Source: Sabellastarte sp. h YS-2021 | Lineage: Eukaryota > Annelida > Polychaeta > Sabellida > Sabellidae | Length of the DNA: 64,000 bases | Direction: 5' to 3' | NCBI GenBank assembly: GCA_964017235.1 | Contig: OZ024928.1 | Span: forward strand, 152,048,881-152,112,880 | In this document: in pieces, positions 48,801 through 59,334 of the stretch | Layout: the number at the start of each line of letters is the position of its first letter | Position numbering within the stretch: position 1 is the stretch's first letter | Program-made: the position numbers and the translations under genes | Notes under the pieces: generated by a model | What the model was told of the DNA's origin: nothing | Seen by the model: the letters and a program-made list of their open reading frames with translations, nothing else | Databases searched by the model: none

Positions 48801-51670
48801 GTAACTAAGGAATGCAATCTTTGCAATTTTCCAAAAATTTTCCCCTCCCCAAAAAATGGCGGCCATTTTGAATTTTCGAATTTTTGCCAAAAATGGCAAA
48901 ACACAAATTTCCTTCTATCTCCTTAACCGTGCGAGATAGAGCGATTTCGTCAAAATTTTCGACCCACAGGGTATCTGAGCATTGTACTCTTGGCAATTTT
49001 TTAAAAAATTTCCCCTCCCCAAATATGGCGGCCATTTTGAATTTTCGAATTTTTGCCAAAAATGGCAAAACACTAATTTGCTTCTATCTCCTTAACCGTG
49101 CGAGATAGAGTGATTTCGTCGAAATTTTCGACCCACAGGGTATCTAAGGAATGCAATCTTTGCAATTTTCCAAAAATTTTCCCCTCCCCAAAAATGGCGG
49201 CCATTTTGAATTTTCGAATTTTTGCCAAAAATGGCAAAACACAAATTTCCTTCTATCTCCTTAACCGTGCGAGATAGAGCGATTTCGTCGAAATTTTCAA
49301 CCCACAGGGTATCTAAGGAATGCAATCTTTGCAATTTTCAAAAAATTTTCCCCTCCCCAAAAATGGCGGCCATTTTGAATTTTCGAATTTTTGCCAAAAA
49401 TGGCAAAACACCAATCTGCTTCTATCTCCTTAACCGTGCGAGATAGAGCGATTTCGTCAAAATTTTCGACCCACAGGGCATCTGAGCATTGTACTCTTGG
49501 TAATTTTTAAAAAATTTTCCCCTCCCCAAAAATGGCGGCCATTTTGAATTTTCGAATTTTTGCCAAAAATGGCAAAACACAAATTTCCTCCTATCTCCTT
49601 AACCGTGCCAGATAGAGCAATTTCGTCAAAATTTTCGACCCACAGGGTATCTGAGCATTGTGCTCTTGGTAATTTTTACAAAATTTTCCCCTCCCCAAAA
49701 ATGGCGGCCATTTTGAATTTTCGAATTTTTGCCAAAAATGACAAAACACTAATTTGCTTCTATCTCCTTAACCGTGCGAGATAGAGCGATTTCGTCGAAA
49801 TTTTCGACCCACAGGGTATCTGAGCATTGTGCTCTTGGTAATTTTCCAAAAATTTTCCCCTCCCCAAAAATGGCGGCCATTTTGAATTTTCGAATTTTTG
49901 CCAAAAATGGCAAAACACTAATTTGCTTCTATCTCCTTAACCGTGCGAGATAGAGCGATTTCGTCGAAATTTTCGACCCACAGGGTATCTAAGGAATGCA
50001 ATCTTTGCAATTTTCCAAAAATTTTCCCCTCCCCAAAAATGGCGGCCATTTTGAATTTTCGAATTTTTGCCAAAAATGGCAAAACACAAATTTGCTTCTA
50101 TCTCCTTAACCGTGCCAGATAGAGCGATTTCGTCAAAATTTTCGACTCACAGGGTATCTGAGCATTGTACTCTTGGTAATTTAAAAAAAATTTTCCCCTC
50201 CCCAAAAATGGCGGCCATTTTGAATTTTCGAATTTTTGCCAAAAATGGCAAAACACAAATTTCCTCCTATCTCCTTAACCGTGCCAGATAGAGCGATTTC
50301 GTCAAAATTTTCGACCCACAGGGTATCTGAGCATTGTACTCTTGGTAATTTTTAAAAAATTTTCCCCTCCCCAAAAATGGCGGCCATTTGAATTTTCGAA
50401 TTGTTGCCAAAAATGGCAAAACACTAATTTGCTTCTATCTCCTTAACCGTGCAAGATAGAGTGATTTCGTCGAAATTTTCGACCCACAGGGTATCTAAGG
50501 AATGCAATCTTTGCAATTTTCAAAAAATTTTCCCCTCCCCAAAAATGGCGGCCATTTTGAATTTTCGAATTTTTGCCATAAATGGTAAAACACAAATTTG
50601 CTTCTATCTCCTTAACCGTGCGAGATAGAGCGATTTCGTCGAAATTTTCGACCCACAGGGTATCTAAGGAATGCAATCTTTGCAATTTTCCAACAAATTT
50701 TCCCCTCCCCAAAAATGGCAGCCATTTTGAATTTTCGAATTTTTGCCAAAAATGGCAAAACACAAATTTGCTTCTATCTCCTTAACCGTGCGAGATAGAG
50801 CGATTTCGTCGAAATTTTCGACCCACAGGGTATTTAAGGAATGCAATCTTTGCAATTTTCCAAAAAATTTTCCCCTCCCCAAAAATGGCAGCCATTTTGA
50901 ATTTTCGAATTTTTGCCAAAAATGGCAAAACACAAATTTGCTTCTATCTCCTTAACCGTGCGAGATAGAGCGATTTCGTCGAAATTTTCGACCCACAGGG
51001 TATCGAAGAAATGCAATCTTTGCAATTTTCCGAAAAATTTTCCCCTCCCCAAAAATGGCGGCCATTTTGAATTTTCGAATTTTTGCCAAAAATGGCAAAA
51101 CACAAATTTGCTTCTATCTCCTTAACCGTGCGAGATAGATCGATTTCATCAAAATTTTCGACCCACAGGTATTTCAGCATTGTATTCTTGGTAATTTAAA
51201 AAAAAATTTCCCGTCCCCTAAAATGGCGGCCATTTTGAATTTTCAAATTTTTGTCAAAAATGGCAAAACACAAATTTGCTTCTATCTCCTTAACCATGCG
51301 AGATAGAGCGATTTCGTCGAAATTTTCAACCCACAGGGTATCTAAGGAATGTAATCTTTGCAATTTTCAAAAAATTTTCCCCTCCCCAAAAATGGCAGCC
51401 ATTTTGAATTTTCGAATTTTTGCCCAAAATGGAAAAACACAAACTGGCCTTAACCGTGCAAAATAGAGTTATTTCGTTGAAATTTTCGACCCATAGGGTA
51501 TCTAAAAAATGTACTCTTGGCAATTTTCAAAAAAATTTCCTTTTCCCAAAAATGGCGGCCATTTTGAATTTTCAAATTTTTGCCAAAAATAGAAAAACAG
51601 GAATTTGCTTCTATCTTCTTAACCGTGCCAGATAGAGTGATTTCGTCAAAATTTTCAACCCAACCAATGC
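45880..51670 (+). repeat. 169-bp satellite array 2 with multi-unit blocks
   Basis: About 34 monomers of the same unit. A four-unit block of 677 bp is directly repeated at 47023 and 47700, and a related copy begins at 46174. Monomers in a block differ from each other more than copies of the block do. The last units (51.2-51.67 kb) are more diverged, as expected at array edges. One monomer near 46890 has a local CTTCTCGCACTGCG replacement. Confidence 0.95.
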
Positions 51671-52079
51671 AAAAAGGCATGAAGCTGAAATAATTTACAT
51701 CTACACTAACAAATATTTAAGCATCATTGATATATTTTACAAATGAAACAGGGTCTTGTAAGACTACTGTACAATTTGGGCAAAAGGTTCATGGGTGGAC
51801 ATTACACATGATAATGTGTGTTCTTCTATGCTATCCTGTTTCTATTCGCATCTACTATCAACAGGGCGGCCGATTTCTAGTTTAATAAAATTCTGTGTAA
51901 TTATTGCTTTCCTTATCTCACAACTAGCCCTACCTGCAGTGAGGCGGGTGGGGCAGATGACCTTGTGTCACTCTTGATTTACATACGTAAATCCAGTTGT
52001 GTAGTTCTCTTCAAACAATCATTAAGGAAAGCTTACATGGAAATTATAATATCCAACTTCTTTCTAGCCAGGGTGGATC

Positions 52080-52330
52080 AGATCCCTGCTTGATTCTGAA
52101 GCCAGATCCGAACCTAGTTCATCCGAGTTTTTTTAATTCAACCGAGAATCGGATGTATTATTCCTAACTACTATCCACCCGAGTATGGTTTGATTCTCGG
52201 ATTTTCATTTAATCTAAAATCCGTTGCTCGGATGGTTGTATCTAGATCTGATCCTTGGATGATCGGATCTTAAATCTGATGTTCGGATGATGCTTCCAGA
52301 TCCAAACTCTGAACAATCCTAACACACACT
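52080..52330. repeat. CGGAT/ATCCG-rich palindromic stretch
   Basis: More than ten GGATC, CGGAT or ATCCG motifs in both orientations over 250 bp (AGATCCGAACC, GAGAATCGGATG, GATGATCGGATC). Possibly a foldback MITE; no clear ends or target duplication. Confidence 0.45.
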
Positions 52331-53178
52331 TGGACTAATAGTACTCAAGCCTGGCAGTAAATATCACTTATTGGAGGTTTAGTGCAAGTCCAAATCCTCA
52401 AGCCCAAGAGGGCTTATTCTAAACAAGGCCCTTCATTCAGTCCTGACTCTGTATTTTTAGGGAAGTAGGTTGCCTGACTTAACCCTATCCATTCTGAGGA
52501 CATTGAAACTTAGGCAGTTTTTGAATCTCCCTGTCTCCAGGGAATTTATGCCTAGATCCTCCACCCTCTGGACTCTGAATGATTTACCAGGCCAACGGGA
52601 ACTTAAGTTGCTAATTTCCCTTAAAATGGGACAACCTTGTGTTGAAGACAAATTACCAGTTTTTAAATCTGTATCTTCTGGTCATCAAGAGTTGAGCTTC
52701 AGGCTGCTCTTCACTAGGTTTTTCGGAATGCAACCTGGTAATGGATATCTGTTAAGACAGTAGCAAGGCTACTCCCAGACAGGTTAATCTCAATTTCATG
52801 GTGCATATAAGTAGTCAGAAGGGGTATGGCGAATTCAGGTGAGATACTGGATCACAGGAGTTCCTCATCAAGGTACCTGTAATAACACTTAGGGTTTAGG
52901 CCCTATTAATCAGCCCTTTCCCATTCCCCACAATCTAGAGGCTCCTACAGGAAACACCCCAATGGGGGTCATTCCATTCCAAGCAGTAACCAATCATTTC
53001 CTCAGGCAGGGGGAAAACAAATTTCAGAGGCTCCAGGCGTCGTTTTCGACCCCACATCAGGGGACAGTGGCATGGAAACCCCTTTCCCCAATGACTCCTT
53101 GAAAGCCTCCCTCAGTCCACCAGTAGGAGGTCTCCTCCGTTCTTTCAGAAGAGACTGACAAACAAATGTTCATCAAAC

Positions 53179-53870
53179 GTGTTAAACATTATCACCAATG
53201 GCTACTTACTGCCATTCATTTCAGATCCAAGTCTGGTCAGATTCCCTCTGATTCTGTCAGAATACAAGGCCCTTCAAAAAGACCAAGCTCTGACCACTTG
53301 TATCCAGGGTAGAAAATTTAAAATCTCTCGGGTTTTACAGTCTCCTGTTTTCAGTCCCCAAGCCTCACCAAAGGTGGAGGCTAGTCATAGACTTAAGCAG
53401 GCTGAACACTTTTCTATATGTAGAAAAGTTCAAAATGAAACTCCAAACTCCATCAGGATCTCCCTGATTTCAGGGTAATGGGTATCGGCGATAGACCTAT
53501 CGGACGCTTACCTTCACATCCCTATCCACCCAAACTCAAGGAAATACCCAAGGTTTTGCCACAGGTCGCAGGTGTTCCAATTCACCTCCCTCCCCTTCAG
53601 ACTAGCCAATCCCCAGGTCTTTACAATGATTGTAAAGGAAGTCAAACTAATGGCCCTCTCCAGAGGACTCAGACTTCTCCAATTCCTGGACGACTGTCTG
53701 ATCAGGCCCCAGTCTCAGGAGGAAGCCCAAGTCAACACTCAGATGGTGGTAGACCTAACCTAGTCCTTGGGGTGGATAATAAATGGGAAGAAATCAGAAC
53801 TAAACCTTCTCAGGTGTTTTTTCACCTATGAATACCATCTAGATTCAGCCCTTGTAAAACCCACTCAAGA
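53179..53870 (+). pseudogene. DIRS reverse transcriptase remnant
   Basis: One frame holds N-terminal RT sequence (NIITNGYLLPF), KVEASHRLKQAEHF, a stop at 53476, then SAIDLSDAYLHIPIHP (the conserved D-containing motif), PFRLANPQVFT and FLDDCLI, the catalytic motif (usually LDDWLI in this group). A second stop lies at 53761, then further family sequence (ALVKPTQERW). Two stops in an otherwise continuous frame suggest point decay. Confidence 0.85.
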
Positions 53871-54120
53871 GAGATGGCTCAACTTCAGGATTTGATCCTG
53901 CGTCTCAAGTCAAAACATGTTGACTGCAAGATGTTTGATGTCGCTAATTGGGTTGCTTACCTCAACAGAGAAAATGGTCCCGGAGGGACGCCTTCACATG
54001 AGGCCCTTCAGTTTCACCTCAAGGAGCACTCTCCTCACTCGCTGGACAACCTCCTTCCTTGGACAGAAACAATTTCTGCACACCTAGACTGGTGGCAGAA
54101 CCCCACAAACGTGATGAGAG

Positions 54121-54970
54121 GTGCAGACCTTCATCCCAAGACCACAGCATCCAACTCTTTACAGACGCCTCAAACGAAGGTTGGGGCTCTCACTTAAATC
54201 AAAGTTCTACAAAGGGTCTGTGATCAGATGGGAAAAAAGGCTACACATAAATGTTCCAGAGTTGAAGGTGGTCTCCCTGGCCCTTCGAAGCTTCAAGGAC
54301 CAGTGTCAGAACCAAACAGTGCTATTTGCAATGGACATCTCAACAGTGGTAGCCTACTTACACAAACAAGGAGGAATTCACTCAGCGGAGATGTGCACGC
54401 TCCTGTGGAAAATCATGACATGGTGCCATCATTATCACATAACATTGAAAGCCAGACACGTTCCAGGGTGCCTGAATGTGATGGCTGACCTTCTATCCAG
54501 GTCAAACCAAGTGCAGTCAACAGAATGGTCACTGCATCCGCAGGTGTTCAAACAGATCTGCCAAAGTGGTTCACACCTCATGTGGACTTATTTGCCACTC
54601 ATCTGAACCACAAACTTCCACTGTCCGTATCTCCTGTCCCAGACCCAAAGGCTTTGGACATAAATGCTCTGAACATAAACTGGACGGCTCTCACTGCCTA
54701 TGCTTACCCTCTGACGGCTCTGCTTCACAGGGTGATCAAAAAAATCAGGCAATGCTATTGCCTAAGCATCGTAGTAGCCCCAGGCTAGCCAGGGATGCCC
54801 TGGCTTTGGGACCTAGTGCAGCTCTCAACAGAGATCCCACTGCAACTTCCGGTGTCAACGACTCTTCTCAACAGTCCCACAATTATGTGTTCCACAGCAA
54901 TCCACACCATCTCAACCTCCATGCCTGGTGTCTAGGAGTGGACAGCTCCAAGAACAAGGCTTCTCTGTAG
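54121..54970 (+). pseudogene. DIRS RNase H and connection remnant
   Basis: The RNase H start LFTDASNEGWG is in frame 2 (54152-54184), then after a frame change HINVPELKVVSLALRSF (residues with the catalytic Glu) and MDISTVVAYLHKQGG (the TDNxT motif region, here altered to MDIST), with ADLLSR as the closing D motif. LFATHLNHKLPL and NINWTALTAYAYP mark the connection to the recombinase. Multiple frameshifts. Confidence 0.8.
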
Positions 54971-56150
54971 AGGTGGCAGAGAGAATTGCTGCACCTCAGA
55001 GGTCATCAACAAGAACCATCTGCAAGTCAAAGTGGGCCTTATTTGAGAAATGGTACAGAGAAAATTCGGTGGACTTCTCCACCCCCATCTGTGAAACAAG
55101 TCTCAGACTTTTCATGTACCTGTACCAAGATCTAAACAGGCTCCCCTCGACCATCGATGGTTACAGGACCGCCATTGTTGACACTTTGGGCCCAACGGGC
55201 CACCATATTGCACAAGTTCAGACCTTCATAGGTTACTCTCCAGCTTTCACAGGGATCATCCCAAAAGTTCCAGGAATCTTCCTAAGTGGAACCTTTCTGT
55301 TGTTCTTAATGAGCTCACAAAAGCACCCTTTGAGCCTATGAAAGACACAGACCTCAGACATCTTACTCTCAAAACTGCTTTCTTGCTAGCTTTGGCCTCC
55401 GGCAAGTGCCGCAGCGAAATCCATGCCTGGGTTGCAAACAAAGTATCTAATCTAGGCCAATGGGAAAAGGTTGCCTTGTTCCCTTCTTCTGACTTCATAG
55501 CCAAAAACCAACTAGCAAGAGAAGGTTTTCAAAGTGTGTCTCCGGTGACTATTCCTGCTTTGACTACCATTGTAGATAGACAATTCAAAGAAGACAGGAC
55601 CCTGTGTCCGGTACGGGCCCTGAGGTACTATTTGGATTCAACCAAAGACCTGAGAGGGTCTCGATCCCTCCTTTTCATCTCGTTCAAGAAAGGACATACC
55701 TCAGACATTAGACCCGCTACTCTCTCTTCCTGGTTGAAACAGACCATTCTACTTTGTTATAAACAAGCAGACCAACAAGCCTTGGACTTCGTCCAAGTTA
55801 AAGCGCATGACATCCGGGCCTTCGTGGCCTCTAAGGCCTTTTACGGTGGGGTATCGGTGGACCAAATCATGCAAGCCTGTCACTGGAAAGCTCACAACAC
55901 ATTTACAAATTTTTACCTGAAAGACCTTACTTGGTCAGACAACGACAACAATATGTATCTGGGACCAGTGGTGGCGGCACAACAAGTCCTAGACCCTTCC
56001 CCTCAGACCAGTCATCCTCGGAAAGAAAGAAAGAAAGAAAGGGGGGGGGCACTTCCGCTACAGCCAAGTCTTCAGGAGTCTATAATCCTAGGATCTAGGT
56101 ATAGGTTTACCTTTCAAGATGTTACGGGTAAGGTCATTTTGTATTTTTAG
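54928..56150 (+). pseudogene. DIRS tyrosine recombinase remnant
   Basis: Catalyses integration of the circular cDNA in DIRS elements. The N-terminal SAM-like part is at 54928-55250 (KWALFEKWYREN, STIDGYRTAI), then after a frameshift the catalytic part is at 55338-56150. Visible active-site residues in the second frame: HDIR (His157, Arg160), HWKAHNTF (His182/Trp183) and NFYL with nucleophile Tyr193. The first Arg position of the family (R-x-S-E) reads Cys24 in ASGKCRSEIHA (codon TGC), a plausible CpG transition that would inactivate it. A GAAA repeat follows the domain. Confidence 0.85.
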
Positions 56151-56539
56151 TTTATCAAGTATAAGATGTATTAAGGACTTATCAAGGTTGTCATTAATCG
56201 CATGTTCGGTGGAAAAAATTTATGAGAATTCCAACCAGTGGGCTGGTTTTTTTCTCTCGTGGATGGTCCCTAAGGACCCTTACACTCCTTAAGTGAGCAT
56301 GTCTGCACTTCTCTCCTACAATCAAAACATCTTGATAGTTTTAGCACTGTCATCCATTCTATTCAGGTTTTTGGCTCTTTACATTCCCGGTCTTCGGGAT
56401 TGGGGCACTGTAAACGGGACTCAGACTGGTATTTCTAACATTCATTCTATCTATTACTTCAAAATCTAAGAAAAATTAAAATTGACATATCTTCCAGTCT
56501 CAGCTGTAATCCCTCCACCGAGCGGTTGGATTCAGCAAT

Positions 56540-56888
56540 TAGTCCCACATGGTAAGCTATTGTAGCGCAATAAAATTGAAAATTTTAATTACTTAAATGT
56601 AGCTTTTATAAGCTACAAGCTTACCATGTGGGACTGAGAAGAGTCCCATCCTGCCTCCCCGCTGTATTACAGCTGAGGGGGTATGGTTTAACATTGCAAC
56701 GAGAAAAAGGAGACGAATATCAGAGTATACCGCGAGACGACAACCAGAGGCTACAGCCAACTACAAATGTCTATTTTTCTTAGACGTTGGCCATGATGCC
56801 TTGCGGCCATCCAAGAACATCAATCAGTCCCACATGGTAAGCTTGTAGCTTATAAAATCTACATTTAAGTAATTAAAATTTTCAAATT
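56540..56888. repeat. Nested inverted repeats at the DIRS 3' end
   Basis: AGTCCCACATGGTAAGCT (about 56540) pairs with AGCTTACCATGTGGGACT (about 56618). The larger block 56573-56636 (AAATTTTAATTACTTAAATG ... TGTGGGACTGA) is repeated in inverse at 56825-56888. So three copies of the TCCCACATGGTAAGCT motif alternate in orientation, consistent with DIRS terminal and internal complementary regions. Confidence 0.85.
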
Positions 56889-57007
56889 TAATTCCGTCCC
56901 ATCCTTTAAAAATATGAGACTGACCAGAAAACCCATGAAAACGAAGACAACTGATCCCCCTTGATTGCTACTTTTGGTGACAAGTTTTGTATTGCTTGTA
57001 TTTTCAG

Positions 57008-57055
57008 GTTGTTGGTAGCCTAGATTTTTACAAGAAGATGGTGGTGGAAGTATAG
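57008..57055 (+). CDS. PPP3R1: Calcineurin B last coding exon
   Basis: Acceptor GTATTTTCAG ends at 57007. The exon encodes VVGSLDFYKKMVVEV and a TAG stop at 57053-57055, in phase with the exon ending at 14644. This is the calcineurin B C-terminus; the last residues (KKMVV) are near-invariant in the family. Compared with the usual GLDIHKKMVVDV ending, this copy has Ser for Gly, Phe for Ile, Tyr for His and Glu for Asp. A short exon at this position matches the known gene structure, so I take it as the true last exon even though the intron is 42 kb. Confidence 0.93.
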   Translation, partial: VVGSLDFYKKMVVEV

Positions 57056-57774
57056 TGGAATAACATAGATAGATAGGATGTGTTTGGTTCTCAGTGCGTG
57101 TCTGTTGTTCTTTGTCCATTTACAAACTCTTGGTCCACTTCATGGGCTTTTCTCAAAATATCTAGAAACGACTACACTGGCAATGAGGGCATACAGCCAT
57201 GATATGAATGTCTATATCATAGTAAGTTTATTGCTAGAGAAAAAAAGTCAGCATAAAAAAAAATTTAAAAAAAAAACAAAAAAAACCATGGCTTGGAGGT
57301 TTTACCAGAAGTACATTTTTTTCATTTATGTATTTATTCGTATTTTCCTGAATATCAAGATATCCTAGAAAATAGCAGTTCTGATTTTTGATTACAAACA
57401 AAAAATTAGCATCTATCACTTGATAATTTCTACTGATATTAAAATGTAAAATCAAAGTTGCATTTCAAATTAACCATATTTCATTTTTCTTCTGTTACTA
57501 ATGCTGAAAAAGACCATTTGGGTGGTAGATATACTGATATTGTTAAACAGCATCAGTTGATTTGAGTTAAGTGAGACTGTCACATTTAATTGCTTTACAG
57601 TGTGTAATGTTCTGTCATATGTCATTAACATGTCTGTAAAAGAATATTCAGTGTAATTTAGTAATTTGATGATGTCCACAGTGCTTAAATGACACAACAC
57701 ATCAAAATATATAGTAATTTCTGTATATCTAGAAACTCTAACTTCACAGTATTTGCCTAACTTACATATACAAG

Positions 57775-57780
57775 AATAAA
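57775..57780 (+). terminator. Candidate polyadenylation signal AATAAA (proximal)
   Basis: AATAAA about 720 nt after the stop codon, followed by GGGTTTTCTGATGTTGG, a GT-rich stretch. Confidence 0.35.
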
Positions 57781-59231
57781 GGGTTTTCTGATGTTGGAAC
57801 ATCAAACTACTCCCAGTTCCACCTGTATTCCACTGGTATTCATTGGGGGGGGGGGGACATTTTGCCTTCACTTAATGGAGTTCAACTTTTTCTGTCCGTG
57901 GGAGTTTTATAAATTGTGACACCATGTAACTCTCACATCCAGCTGATTCTGTGTAAGTTGTCAATATCAGAATGTCTGAATGTTGTAGTTGTAAGGCAGT
58001 TATTGCAGAAATAGTAAAACTATTATTGTATTAAACAGTAATTCGTGGATATTTTCCGAAGTATAAAGAGTTTTTTTCACAGTTGCTGATGTGAGTTTAC
58101 TATCCACCATGTACTGTATTTGACCAAAATATTGGGGAGTAAAGTCTGGTACAAATTTGTTTATTCCCTTTAACCCTTCCTCTGGATGATTAGCATTAGC
58201 ACTACAGTGAAATGCTGATTTTTCGTAAATGTTTCTGAAACTGTGTAACTTACAAAAATGTTATTTATATCATCGGAAAGGCATTTTTACATTTCTTCTG
58301 TTGATTTTTGTTGCAGTAAAATCCATGCAGAAATTGTGGGGATCTATAGTTAAAAATTAAAATTTTACATGCACTGGTGCTCATACTATGGATGAGTGTC
58401 ACAGCTGATTTTTGGGTCTTTTAGCTAAATATGGACTTTTATCTTTATATATTTTTTTTCAATTTTATCACTCAAGAAGATAAAATTCACCCACTGTAAG
58501 TTACAATTATTAAATCCTGGCTTTAGGAAGGAATCCGAATTTTACATTTGTGGTTTGTGAAATAGGTTTACTGGACATGTCAAGTCAGTAACATTGAAAT
58601 TTGCTAGTATCATGGCTTGCAGTCGGTTCTGTAAGGTGTTCTTTATCTTTTTGCTGTACTTCAGACAAAATCTATCACTGCATACTTACAAAAGCATTCA
58701 TGGTGTGCAATATTTTCTTGTATAGAGAGTGAAGTAAGGTCCCGATTTCTTTTATTGATGTTTTCCCACAGATATATGTAGAACCAAAGTTCCTTTACAT
58801 TTTGTGTAAAAATTGGGTTTCTTACTGGCTTTGTATCTGTTACAACAGTATTGTAGTGGTAATAAACGTTTTCAGTGTTGTAAGTATATATCAAGTTATA
58901 ATTCGTGAATACATTGTCATGTTCCTTTCTTATTCTTGTTGTAACTTGTCTTAAAGCAATTAGGATCTTATGGATATTCAGTAGGGATGGGTCAGTAGCA
59001 TATTTTCTGTATTGGTATCCAGCCAATGCCAAACTGCTCGGAATCCAGTATTCTGAAATAACAAGTGTTTTGGTACATCCCCAATCAGATAGGCCCACTA
59101 ACAGGAAGTGCAACTCATGAAAACAAAACATGACAGTTCCATGTCTAGAAATCACTACAAAAGTGTGTAAACCCACAAAAATTGGGGTTCAGATTTAATA
59201 TTTGATTTCTCCCACAATTATATGTCCTGGC

Positions 59232-59237
59232 AATAAA
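59232..59237 (+). terminator. Candidate polyadenylation signal AATAAA (distal)
   Basis: AATAAA followed by GATGCCGGTTGTTAGTC. It is the last such signal before the family E element and so the likely outer limit of the transcript. Confidence 0.35.
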
Positions 59238-59334
59238 GATGCCGGTTGTTAGTCATGATAGTATTCTATTGAAATTGTCTTGATACTAGGGATGGGTCGG
59301 TAGTTTCGGTATCGAGAGCAATTTTTATGTCAGC

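Larger units (their letters stand above)
41753..51880 (+). mobile_element. Family B composite B2/B3, 10.1 kb
   Basis: Two heads (41753-42190 and 45419-45880) that are nearly identical, each with TTATGTCCACCCCCCTGGGG and (GTCCGATGTCCGGC)n. Each is followed by a long 169-bp array: about 19 units (42190-45418) and about 34 units (45880-51670). Only one 3' terminus is present (GGGTGGACATTAC, hairpin ACACAT/ATGTGT, CTAG at 51877-51880). The second head begins precisely after GTAA within a monomer. The first element therefore lacks its own 3' end. Confidence 0.85.
52460..56888 (+). mobile_element. DIRS-type tyrosine-recombinase retrotransposon (decayed)
   Basis: Order on the + strand: possible gag-like part (52470-53100), reverse transcriptase (53179-53870), RNase H (about 54150-54510), connection region (54525-54970), tyrosine recombinase (54928-56150) and terminal inverted repeats (56540-56888). 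RT, RH and YR in this order with inverted-repeat ends define the DIRS order of retrotransposons. Numerous stops and frameshifts make it non-functional. The left end was not located; 51881-52460 shows no matching inverted repeat. Confidence 0.87.
14645..57007 (+). other. Calcineurin B intron, 42.4 kb, almost all mobile DNA
   Basis: Donor GTAAGT at 14645, acceptor TTGTATTTTCAG ending at 57007; both flanking exons are phase 0 here. Non-element sequence inside is limited to 14645-14652, 36221-36287, parts of 40677-41752, part of 51881-52460 and 56889-57007. The rest is nested transposons described separately. Confidence 0.9.
57056..59240 (+). other. Probable 3' UTR and downstream region
   Basis: Unique AT-rich sequence without tandem arrays, unlike the intron before it. 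Contains an A-rich run (57238-57290), poly-G (57846-57856) and no convincing frame on either strand. Calcineurin B transcripts in animals often have long 3' UTRs. The true end is uncertain. Confidence 0.55.

Noticed and set aside
26868..51680. Dozens of 66-143-codon frames on both strands with recurring MPKMAKH, RDRAISSKFSTHR and KIRKFKMAAIFGEGK sequences
   Set aside because: They repeat every 169 bp on both strands and shift frame with small indels. They are translations of the satellite monomer, not genes.
53478..53831. 117-codon frame overlapping the DIRS reverse transcriptase
   Set aside because: The RT motifs SAIDLSDAYLH and FLDDCLI are in another frame; this one is a shadow.
58661..59176. 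171-codon minus-strand frame downstream of the gene
   Set aside because: Composition looks like translated AT-rich non-coding DNA. It has no recognisable motif and lies in the probable 3' UTR.
58982..59330. hAT-like MITE ends (TAGGGATGGGTC at about 58984 and 59288)
   Set aside because: Only one terminus type was visible at each site, and no matching inverse end or 8-bp duplication was found. Too weak to annotate as an element.
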